A stretch of DNA of 41,349 nt, taken from NCBI RefSeq assembly GCF_001746915.1, contig NZ_MJGC01000078.1, positions 1-41,349 on the forward strand, written 5' to 3'. The position numbers and the translations under genes are program-made. This document shows, in pieces, positions 34,777 through 41,349 of this stretch. The DNA is from Desertifilum tharense IPPAS B-1220 (GTDB taxonomy: Bacteria > Cyanobacteriota > Cyanobacteriia > Cyanobacteriales > Desertifilaceae). How positions within the stretch are numbered: position 1 is the first letter of the stretch; every line of letters begins with the position of its first letter. A model generated the notes under the pieces. It was not told where the DNA came from. It was given only the letters and a program-made list of their open reading frames with translations, and did not search any database.

Positions 34777-35742
34777 CTAAAGTTTGCTGGTACTTCTGGA
34801 CAAGTTACTTGCCGCCTCATTCAGTTTTAGCACGGCTGTTTCTTCAGCAACTTGTTTGCCTTCATTGAGAAGATACTCTAAAAACGTTTGGGCAACAACA
34901 GACACCTGCTTCCCATTCGGATAGACAACATACCAATACCGTTCAATCGGAAATCCCTGAACATCAAGAATTGCTAACTTGTTATTGGTTCCTTCAAGCG
35001 CTAAAGTATGTAACGATAAAATTGAAATTCCCAATCCCCCCACAACCGCCTGTTTAATCGCCTCATTACTGCCTAACTCTAAGCGAACTTGAACCTTAAT
35101 TTCGTGCTGTTTAAAGAAGTTCTCAATTGATTCGCGGGTTCCCGAACCCAACTCGCGCATAATAAAGGGTTCCCCACTCAAACGCTGTACGGGGATATTA
35201 CTTTCATTGACTAACGGATGGCTGCGGTTGGCAAGTACCACCAGCGGGTTTTCCAAAAAGCGATGATGGCACAAATCCAGGTGAGTTGGGACTTGACTGA
35301 GAATATAAAGGTCATCCGTGTTATTGTTTAATCGTTCCACTAACCCTTCGTGGTTCGTGACTTGCAAGAAAACCTCAATTCCAGGGTAACGCTGGCAAAA
35401 AGGACCTAGCAGGCGAGGAACAAAATATTTCGCCGTGGTAATGACGGTTAGGCGCAGTTGACCTTGTTTGAGACCCTTCAAATCTGATAAAGTCATTTCT
35501 AGTTGCGAAAGTCGCTCAAAAATATCGCGACAGGTCGCAAATAGCTCTTCACCCGCGTTGGTCAAAAATAAACGCTTTCCGACTTGTTCAAATAGCGGTA
35601 ATCCCACAATTTTCGTCAGTTGCTTCACCTGCATAGAAACAGTGGGTTGGGTGAGAAAAAGTTCCTCAGCCGCACGGGTAAAGCTTCCGTGACGGGCTGC
35701 GGCTTCAAATACTTTTAACTGATGGAGAGTGGCTTGCTTCAA
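34777..35742 (-). CDS. LysR-type regulator of the CcmR(NdhR)/CmpR group
   Basis: A 321-aa LysR-type transcription factor. The winged HTH is at 1-62 (TLHQLKVFEAAARHGSFTRA, then LFLTQPTVSMQVKQLTKIVG). The effector domain follows, including LRLTVITTAKYFVPRLLGPF and CQRYPGIEV, EPFIMRELGSGTRESI and LGSNEAIKQAVVGGLGISIL. These match the cyanobacterial carbon-concentrating regulators: CcmR/NdhR represses ndhF3-type and bicarbonate transporter genes when inorganic carbon is plentiful, and CmpR activates the cmp transporter at low carbon. I cannot separate the two from sequence alone. Its position downstream of ndhF3-ndhD3-cupA on the same strand favours CcmR/NdhR. The upstream region (35905-35954) has two strong inverted repeats. 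Confidence 0.9.
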   Translation of the reverse strand: MKQATLHQLKVFEAAARHGSFTRAAEELFLTQPTVSMQVKQLTKIVGLPLFEQVGKRLFLTNAGEELFATCRDIFERLSQLEMTLSDLKGLKQGQLRLTVITTAKYFVPRLLGPFCQRYPGIEVFLQVTNHEGLVERLNNNTDDLYILSQVPTHLDLCHHRFLENPLVVLANRSHPLVNESNIPVQRLSGEPFIMRELGSGTRESIENFFKQHEIKVQVRLELGSNEAIKQAVVGGLGISILSLHTLALEGTNNKLAILDVQGFPIERYWYVVYPNGKQVSVVAQTFLEYLLNEGKQVAEETAVLKLNEAASNLSRSTSKL

Positions 35743-35998
35743 TCCCCTAACTCCTTAATAGACTGGCATTACGGCATAGATACCAATCTATCATGCCTAT
35801 AGGATATATTTATTCCAGCCTATGGAAGATCGAGTTATCATGTGGACAGAAAGAGCGTAAGAAACCCTTCCAATAAAGGTTTTGCCCAGTTATCAATGCA
35901 GGCTAGTGGAACAGCTTGTTCCACTTTTCTACGGTCTACGGCAATCGTAGAAAAGCTCCCAAGTCATCATTATAAGCCTGGGCAATGCCTTTTTTTTA
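35743..35998. promoter_or_regulatory. LysR upstream region with two adjacent strong hairpins
   Basis: Hairpin 1: AGTGGAACA (35905-35913) and TGTTCCACT (35917-35925), a perfect 9-bp stem with a 3-base loop, followed by TTTTCT on +. Hairpin 2: TTTTCTACG (about 35925-35933) and CGTAGAAAA (about 35946-35954), 9-bp arms. A run of eight Ts ends the block at 35998, just before repeat element D. The block could be the LysR gene's leader or operator, or a small + strand RNA. Confidence 0.5.
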
Positions 35999-36214
35999 GT
36001 GCTGAGTGTAAAGTGCTGAGTGCTGAGTGGGAACAGAGTGCTGAGTAGAAAGTGCTGAGTGCTGAGTTGTAAGTTAAGTATCTAGAACAATAGCCAATAT
36101 TTACTTTCTTTCCCCCCACCTCCCCATCTCCCCATCCTCTTTTCCCCAACTCCCAACTCCCTTCTTCCCCAACTCCCAATTCCCTTCTTCCCCTACTCAG
36201 CACTCAGCACTCAG
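35999..36214. repeat. Composite heptamer-repeat element, copy D (inverted)
   Basis: Read on the minus strand it has the same order as copies A and C: G-rich GGGAGTT/GGGGAAGAAGGG, GGGGAGATGGGG, the core (36064-36113, GAAAGAAAGTAAAT...GGCTATTGTTCTAGAT), then CACTCAG heptamers. An extra CACTCAG block (36196-36214) abuts the cupA stop codon at 36215-36217. The core is nearly identical to copy C, showing recent common origin. Confidence 0.88.
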
Positions 36215-37357
36215 TTAATGATTGACACTGAGTAAGCGAGAATGGAGGAAGCGATCCATCCAGCGTTCTAGATAGACGCGGTTGGCTTGTTGGTGTTCTG
36301 GGTTGGTGGTATCTAAGGGATAGGGGGCGAGTCCTTTGATGGTGGCGGTGGTGACACAGAACATGGATTTTTGGAAGCTTTGGCAAATTTGTACCCGCAA
36401 GTCGTCTTCGCCTCGGCGCGATCGCTCATAGATGGGGTGCATATAATCGGGGAGGTAGTGGCGCATATCTTGCATCAACAGGGTGGGAGGAATGCCTGCG
36501 CCGCCTGTAGGTAGCGGATCGGCGTATAATGCTCCGTAGCTGAATTCGCCTTGTTCTTGGGGAATTTGTTGGGCTTGGGCGTTGTAAGAAACGGTTCCCA
36601 TGAAGGGAGTTCCCCGGAAGAAGATGGTTTCAACGTAGGGAACAGCGACATCGGCTAGGAAGGTTAAGCCGACGGATTCGGAGATGATATCGTAGTTGCG
36701 ATCGCCAATTTGGACGCTATAGCTAATTGGATTTTTGGCAGCGCTGACTAAGCCTGCGAGGATATGTTCGACGACTTGAGCAATGGTTTTAATTTGACCT
36801 CGATCGTAGCGGTTGGAGAGGTCTAAAAACAAATCGCTCATTACCCGCCAAAACTGACCCAAGGCGCTATAGTAGACCAATTGGCGAACCTGCTCGACTA
36901 GGAAGTCGGGGAACAGTTGATGAATGGGTCGAACGATTAGGTTTGTTTTAATCTTAGCGGCGATCGCCTTTTTCGCGGCTTCCACAAATTCCGGCGAGTC
37001 TAAGTAACTATCCATGCGGCCGCCCCCATGCCAGAACATCACTTTCATGACATACTCGGCATACTCGTAGTTAATGCGATCGTGGTTCCAATGGCGCAGT
37101 AACTTATTGAGGGTGATATCGCCGTTAAAGTATTTGAAGAAGGGAAACAGAACGAGAAATTGCTCTTGGGCAATATAGATTAAATTACGGGAATAGGCAT
37201 CAAGAACCACCCCATAGCTGTGTAAAATACCCACCACTTCAACAACGTTGTCTGGGGTGTCGGGTAGCAAGTCTCCCCCAGACTCTAGATGGTAGATATA
37301 TGGGGCGAGGGGATGCTTGGAAGGTTGGCGCGTGGATGAAGAAGATTGGATAACCAT
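36215..37357 (-). CDS. cupA: CO2 hydration protein CupA/ChpX
   Basis: The CO2-hydration subunit of the NDH-1 complex that converts CO2 to bicarbonate using redox energy in the carbon-concentrating mechanism. From the ATG at 37357 it is 380 aa and begins as in the family (KHPLAPYIYHLESGGDLLPD, VVGILHSYGVVLDAYSRNLI). Other signatures are FLVLFPFFKYFNGD and NYEYAEYVMKVMFWHGGGRM, with His/Cys candidates for zinc such as WNHDRINYEYAE. An in-frame ATG at 37417, overlapping the ndhD3 stop as TAATG, would add 20 residues encoded across a CCCCCA/GGGGG hairpin; the family alignment favours 37357. Third gene of the ndhF3-ndhD3-cupA operon. The usual fourth gene, cupS, does not follow. Confidence 0.93.
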   Translation of the reverse strand: MVIQSSSSTRQPSKHPLAPYIYHLESGGDLLPDTPDNVVEVVGILHSYGVVLDAYSRNLIYIAQEQFLVLFPFFKYFNGDITLNKLLRHWNHDRINYEYAEYVMKVMFWHGGGRMDSYLDSPEFVEAAKKAIAAKIKTNLIVRPIHQLFPDFLVEQVRQLVYYSALGQFWRVMSDLFLDLSNRYDRGQIKTIAQVVEHILAGLVSAAKNPISYSVQIGDRNYDIISESVGLTFLADVAVPYVETIFFRGTPFMGTVSYNAQAQQIPQEQGEFSYGALYADPLPTGGAGIPPTLLMQDMRHYLPDYMHPIYERSRRGEDDLRVQICQSFQKSMFCVTTATIKGLAPYPLDTTNPEHQQANRVYLERWMDRFLHSRLLSVNH

Positions 37358-37416
37358 TTTTGATTTAAATTTTAGATTAGATGGGGCAATTCCCCCAAGG
37401 GCTGGGGGAATCTGCA

Positions 37417-38949
37417 TTAAGGAAACTGGCTAGGAGGCGAAAAGTTAATAACTTGAGCCACCTGTGCTTGAGGAAACACTTTCATGACGGCGGTGGTGGT
37501 TTGTTCGCTCCAACGCACCATCCAAGTCGGTTGTACCCCCAATAAGACAATTAAAACCGCAAGCGCGATCGCGGGAACCCGATCCGACCATTGCACGGGC
37601 GGTAAATCTTCCACCAGAGGCGATAATCGACCAAAGAAAGCCTGGTTGACCAGTAACAGGAAGTATACCGCTGTTAATCCCGTTCCGACCATGCACAAGA
37701 GGGTTTGGACGGGGAAAGCCGCATAGGTTGACCGAAACACGAGAAATTCAGAAACGAAACCCACCATTCCCGGAATTCCCGCACTTGCCATGACTCCCAA
37801 TACCATTAAACTGCCAATCATCGGCAGCCCGCGTTCTGGGTTGAGCAAGCCGCGCAACTGGGTAATATCGCGGCTTCCGGCTTTAACGTAAACCACCCCT
37901 ACCAGCAGGAAGAGTAAAGCGGAGATTAACCCATGACTGACCATTTGAAAAATTGCGGCTAACAGGCTTAACGGCGTAGCTGCTGCTGCTGCTAGGAGAA
38001 TGTAGCCCATGTGGGCGACAGAGCTAAAGGCGACCATTTTCTTCATATCAGTTTGGGCGATCGCGCTCAAGGCCCCATATAACACGCTAATCACAGCCCA
38101 AACCGCGAGTGCGGGAGCCAACCTAGCCCAAGCTTGAGGTAGCAAGCATAAGCCAAACCGCAATAACCCGTAAGTGCCTAACTTTAAGAGTACCCCTGCT
38201 AACAGCACTGAAATAGGGGTAGAGGCTTCAACGTGGGCATCGGGCAACCAGGTATGGAAGGGGACTAGGGGCGTTTTAATCCCAAATGCTAATAAAATTC
38301 CGACTAGGATGGGAATTTGACTGCTCAAGGGCAACGCTTCCGCCAGTTGCGGGTTATACACAAAGTCGGGGGCGTGGGTGAGCAGAACCAGCCCTAGGAA
38401 ACTCGCTAGGAGTAAAATACCGGAAATCGCGGTATAGATTAGAAATTTGGTCGCTGCATAGCCGCGCCGCTTTCCCCCCCAAATGGCAATCAGCAGATAA
38501 AGGGGAATGAGTTCGAGTTCGTAGAACAGGAAGAACAACAGTAAATCCTGGGCTAAGAAAGCGCCCGCGACGCAACCGCACAGAAATAAAATCAGGCTGT
38601 AGTAGAGGCGGGGACGTTGAATAGCGCGATCGCTACTATAGATTGCGATCGCCGTCAACAAACTATTAATCGCGATTAACGGGAAAGAAATCCCATCTAC
38701 CCCCAAACTGTAGGTGAGTCCTAACGCATCAATCCAAGGAAAGAACTCAGACCACTGCATTCCCCCAATTTCTGGGTGAAATTGCACCCCCAGAACCAGC
38801 GTCCACACTAACTCTACAATCGCAACTCCTAATGCTAGGGTGCGACAGCGTGCCGAGTCTTGTTCGGAAAAATCGGACTTCGAGAAATTAGGCCAAAACC
38901 CAACCCCCGCAGCCCCTAAAATCGGTAGCCAAATCAAAGCACTGAGCAT
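37417..38949 (-). CDS. ndhD3: NDH-1 complex subunit NdhD3 (NuoM-like)
   Basis: A 510-aa antiporter-like membrane subunit of the CO2-uptake form of NDH-1 (NDH-1MS), located in the thylakoid membrane, where it contributes to proton translocation. About 14 hydrophobic segments are visible. Core motifs include SLGVDGISFPLIAINSLLTA, FFLFYELELIPLYLLIAIWG (with the key Glu), FGIKTPLVPFHTWLPDAHVE and AFSSVAHMGYILLAAAA. The assignment as D3 and not D1/D2 rests on its partners NdhF3 and CupA. It starts 20 bases after ndhF3 and runs into cupA, a tight operon. Confidence 0.93.
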   Translation of the reverse strand: MLSALIWLPILGAAGVGFWPNFSKSDFSEQDSARCRTLALGVAIVELVWTLVLGVQFHPEIGGMQWSEFFPWIDALGLTYSLGVDGISFPLIAINSLLTAIAIYSSDRAIQRPRLYYSLILFLCGCVAGAFLAQDLLLFFLFYELELIPLYLLIAIWGGKRRGYAATKFLIYTAISGILLLASFLGLVLLTHAPDFVYNPQLAEALPLSSQIPILVGILLAFGIKTPLVPFHTWLPDAHVEASTPISVLLAGVLLKLGTYGLLRFGLCLLPQAWARLAPALAVWAVISVLYGALSAIAQTDMKKMVAFSSVAHMGYILLAAAAATPLSLLAAIFQMVSHGLISALLFLLVGVVYVKAGSRDITQLRGLLNPERGLPMIGSLMVLGVMASAGIPGMVGFVSEFLVFRSTYAAFPVQTLLCMVGTGLTAVYFLLLVNQAFFGRLSPLVEDLPPVQWSDRVPAIALAVLIVLLGVQPTWMVRWSEQTTTAVMKVFPQAQVAQVINFSPPSQFP

Positions 38950-38969
38950 TCGTTAACTTTGCTCCTCGA

Positions 38970-40814
38970 TCAGGGATGAATGTATAGAAACCAGCCGATG
39001 ACGAAGAGGAAAATATTCACTCCCAGCACAATGGTGAGAACGTAAAGCTGAGATTGTCCTCCAGAGCTGTATTTTAGGCTTTGACCGCTAAAGATTGCCG
39101 CCAAGCCAACCAGATTCACAAATCCGTCAACCACGAAGCGATCGAACCAAGCGGTTAGTTTAGAAAATTGCTCGACCGCAAAAACAACGGTGAGCCGATA
39201 CAGCCGATCGACATAAAAGTCATAGGCCAGCAGGTCTTGGATAAACTTAATAGGAGCCTTCACAGAACGCGACCAAGTGCGTTGCAGACCCAAAGTAGAC
39301 CCGACAAGACATCCGGCGGCTCCCGATACCACAATTAACCCCACCGCCGGTAAGTTGAGATAGTCCCAACTGGGTAGTAGAGAGAGGCGTTGCAACATCA
39401 GGGGAACCGACAAGGTGACGATGGTTAAGCTCACCAAAGGAACCGCCATCGCCCAAGGCACTTCTGGGGCGCGTCGGGTTTTGGCTTGCGGTTCGCCGCC
39501 AAACACCAGTCGAAAAACGCGCGTCAAGTTGAGGGCTGTTAAACCGTTAACCAGCAATAAAATCGCTACCAGTAAGGGATGGGTATACCACAGGTCATCA
39601 ATGCCTAGGCGCAAGGCCCAAAAGCCCCCCAAGGGTAATAAACCAATCAATCCCGCCGCACCCACAAGATAGGCGGTGGTGGTGGCGGGCATCCGGGTGG
39701 CTAAACCGCCCATTTCAGTCAGGTCTTGGGAAACGGTGGTGTAGATGATCGAACCCACGCTCATAAACAGCAGCGCTTTGGCGATCGCGTGAGCGAGCAA
39801 TAACATCAGCGCAAAGCCCGACCATTGCATCCCTACGGCGATAAAGACCAGTCCCAAATAGGCGCTGGTGGTGTGGGAAAGCGCCCGTTTAATGTCAATT
39901 TGCGCTAAGGCCACCAGGGAAGCCCCCACGGCTGTCACGGAACCAATGACGACTAAGGTGGTTAAGGCAACGGGAGATAAGGCGAGAATGGGTTGAAGTT
40001 TAATGAGAACGTACGCGCCGCAAGAGACAACGACGGAGTTCCGCAAAATAGACGCCGGACTCGGCCCTTCCATTGCTTCGTCCAGCCACAGGTGCAAAGG
40101 GAATTGAGCGCATTTGCCAATGGGGCCTGCAATTAAGGCTAAACCTAATAGGGCAGAAGCGATGGGGGTGAGTTGGGCGTCTTCTGCCCAAATGTAAAGT
40201 TCGGGAAAGTTGACGCTATTGGCTTGGGTGGCTAAGGCAACTACACCCATTAACAGCAAAATGTCGCCGACGCGCTTGGTTAAAAAGGCATCGCGGGCGG
40301 CGGTGACGACTAGGGGTTGGGCGTACCAGAAGCCGACGAGCAGGTAAGTTGATAGGGTCAGCATTTCCAGCAACCCATAGGTGAGCAGCAGGGAGTCGCT
40401 GATCGCAATGCCGCTCATGGCTCCTTCAAAAAAGCCCATGAGGGCAAAGAAGCGAGCCATTGCCCAGTCTTTTTCCATGTAGCCAAGGGCGAACAGTTGC
40501 GCCAGCAAGCTTAAGCCGGCGATCAGTTCGGTGGCGGCGATGGTAATTGCGGAAATCTCGACGGTGAGGGAAAGGTCTAGGTCGAGGGCGTTGAGCCAAT
40601 GAAAGATGATTTCGTAGGGCGGTTGATTCCAGGTGAGTCGAAAAACGAAGGCACCGTGGATAAATGCCGCTAGGGTCATCAGTAGGTTAAAGTAGGCGGC
40701 GGGTCTAGGCCCCGTCCGGCGAACGACCCCGGTTGACCAAGGCAGGGTGACAACTGCGCCAATTAAGCCATAAAAAGGAATCCACCAACTACTTTGGAGG
40801 AGAAATTCATTCAT
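38970..40814 (-). CDS. ndhF3: NDH-1 complex subunit NdhF3 (NuoL-like)
   Basis: A 614-aa subunit at the distal end of the NDH-1MS membrane arm. About 15-16 membrane helices are visible. Motifs include WWIPFYGLIGAVVTLPW, LLTYGLLEMLTLSTYLLVGF, IGKCAQFPLHLWLDEAMEGP with the conserved Lys and His, ALSHTTSAYLGLVFIAVGMQ and AHAIAKALLFMSVGSIIY. The C-terminal lateral helix and final anchor are at about 560-610. The F3 identity is inferred from linkage to ndhD3 and cupA. The start is the ATG at 40814; a TTG at 40826 would add four residues. First gene of the operon. Confidence 0.94.
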   Translation of the reverse strand: MNEFLLQSSWWIPFYGLIGAVVTLPWSTGVVRRTGPRPAAYFNLLMTLAAFIHGAFVFRLTWNQPPYEIIFHWLNALDLDLSLTVEISAITIAATELIAGLSLLAQLFALGYMEKDWAMARFFALMGFFEGAMSGIAISDSLLLTYGLLEMLTLSTYLLVGFWYAQPLVVTAARDAFLTKRVGDILLLMGVVALATQANSVNFPELYIWAEDAQLTPIASALLGLALIAGPIGKCAQFPLHLWLDEAMEGPSPASILRNSVVVSCGAYVLIKLQPILALSPVALTTLVVIGSVTAVGASLVALAQIDIKRALSHTTSAYLGLVFIAVGMQWSGFALMLLLAHAIAKALLFMSVGSIIYTTVSQDLTEMGGLATRMPATTTAYLVGAAGLIGLLPLGGFWALRLGIDDLWYTHPLLVAILLLVNGLTALNLTRVFRLVFGGEPQAKTRRAPEVPWAMAVPLVSLTIVTLSVPLMLQRLSLLPSWDYLNLPAVGLIVVSGAAGCLVGSTLGLQRTWSRSVKAPIKFIQDLLAYDFYVDRLYRLTVVFAVEQFSKLTAWFDRFVVDGFVNLVGLAAIFSGQSLKYSSGGQSQLYVLTIVLGVNIFLFVIGWFLYIHP

Positions 40815-40826
40815 TGAATTACCCAA

Positions 40827-41349
40827 TTTAGCTGCAACTGCAATTCAACGTTGATTGAAGGAGATGAACGGAGGATTTTTGGGAAAATTCTCGTCATCTC
40901 TTTAGGGAAATTGATGCTGCAAGCTTGGTGCTGTTCGATGCTTCAAGCCTAATTGCAACAGCAGTCAGTTCCAAAAAACGGTTTATATTAAAGTCTAGTA
41001 TTTTCTCACAATAAGCACTGAGTTTTCCTTTGAAAATGGCGATCGCCTGCTCCGATCTTACCAGGATGCGATCGCGCTGGTGAAGTGAAATGCGATCGCG
41101 TTGGCTCGCAGCCATCCCGCTCTGGCTTCCAACGAGAACGTTGGGGTTGAGCGTTCGCTCTGGGCTATCTGGGTTGGGCGGAGATCGGTTAGAACGATAG
41201 AAAACTCGTTGAGGATCGGCGATCTCCGAGGTTGGGGGCTAGCTGGGGCGATCGCCGATCAAACGTTCGACTGAAGCACATACTCGCGCATAATTAACTT
41301 TTTTAATAAAAAATTAATTTTATTGTATTATTAACAAAATTAATGAATT
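40827..41349. promoter_or_regulatory. Upstream region of the ndhF3 operon
   Basis: There is no credible gene in these 523 bases; a minus-strand frame at 40894-41115 is made partly of HIP1 sequence and I do not accept it. A near-perfect 17-base palindrome (CAATTCAACGTTGATTG, 40841-40857) lies 27 bases before the ndhF3 start and is a candidate operator for a LysR-type regulator. A TATAAA-like box on the minus strand is at about 40983-40989. Four HIP1 sites cluster at about 41039-41255. The last 60 bases are extremely AT-rich, with an imperfect palindrome. Confidence 0.5.

Noticed and set aside
40894-41115. 73-residue minus-strand frame upstream of ndhF3
   Set aside because: Part of it is translated HIP1 sequence and it has no protein signature; the region is better read as regulatory.
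41039-41255. HIP1 cluster as an origin or attachment site
   Set aside because: GCGATCGC is spread across the whole window, and four copies in 220 bases is not exceptional for this genome.

Overview
The window is a stretch of cyanobacterial chromosome. Three things show this: the HIP1 octamer GCGATCGC recurs throughout, in genes and between them; the gene content is cyanobacterial (Gap2, a CYP38-type cyclophilin, DUF760, NdhF3/NdhD3/CupA, a CcmR/CmpR-type LysR regulator, a PEP-CTERM remnant); and heptameric short tandem repeats lie between genes. A filamentous, Oscillatoriales-like species fits best, but that is inference. I found no rRNA, tRNA, CRISPR array or prophage.

Layout. 1-367 is a heptamer-repeat element. 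368-4256 holds a hypothetical protein, a long non-coding gap with a diverged tandem repeat, a Mo-nitro_C protein, a MOSC protein and a secreted low-complexity protein. 4537-9960 holds a CYTH triphosphatase-like gene convergent with treY, then the glutathione-dependent formaldehyde pair frmA-fghA. 10044-12623 is the accessory island: one gene or gene pair, ending in a nucleotidyltransferase domain, has been hit by two IS200/IS605-type elements. One carries tnpB (10566-11924); the other is a 339-bp derivative without a transposase gene (12278-12616). 12661-17255 holds mutY, DUF760, accB, efp, a CYP38-like cyclophilin and a small membrane protein. 17267-23088 holds a secreted glycoside hydrolase, a membrane protein, a large STAND NTPase with TPRs, a PEP-CTERM remnant and a hypothetical. 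23284-26522 holds thiL, gap2 and nadD. 26788-30675 holds murC-murB, ebfC and a low-molecular-weight phosphatase. 30700-34735 holds a LuxR-type response regulator, an M48 protease and tex. 34777-40814 holds a LysR regulator and the inducible CO2-uptake operon ndhF3-ndhD3-cupA.

How the genes work together. NdhF3, NdhD3 and CupA are the specific subunits of the high-affinity NDH-1 CO2-hydration complex (NDH-1MS), and the LysR gene just downstream is of the type that controls it. FrmA and FghA are consecutive steps of formaldehyde oxidation. MurC and MurB are consecutive steps of peptidoglycan precursor synthesis. AccB and EF-P sit next to each other.

The most informative parts are non-standard. 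(1) Removing the two IS elements at TTAC/TCAA and TTAT/TCAA junctions restores continuous reading frames; the smaller element also appears to have replaced the host gene's start codon and ribosome-binding site with its own. (2) A tandem pair of about 270-bp diverged repeats at 1211-1830 has conserved blocks and a conserved hairpin, and looks like a structured RNA or regulatory element. (3) Three copies of a composite interspersed repeat (G-rich heptamers, a unique core of about 50 bp, then CACTCAG heptamers) each run right up to the stop codon of a minus-strand gene.
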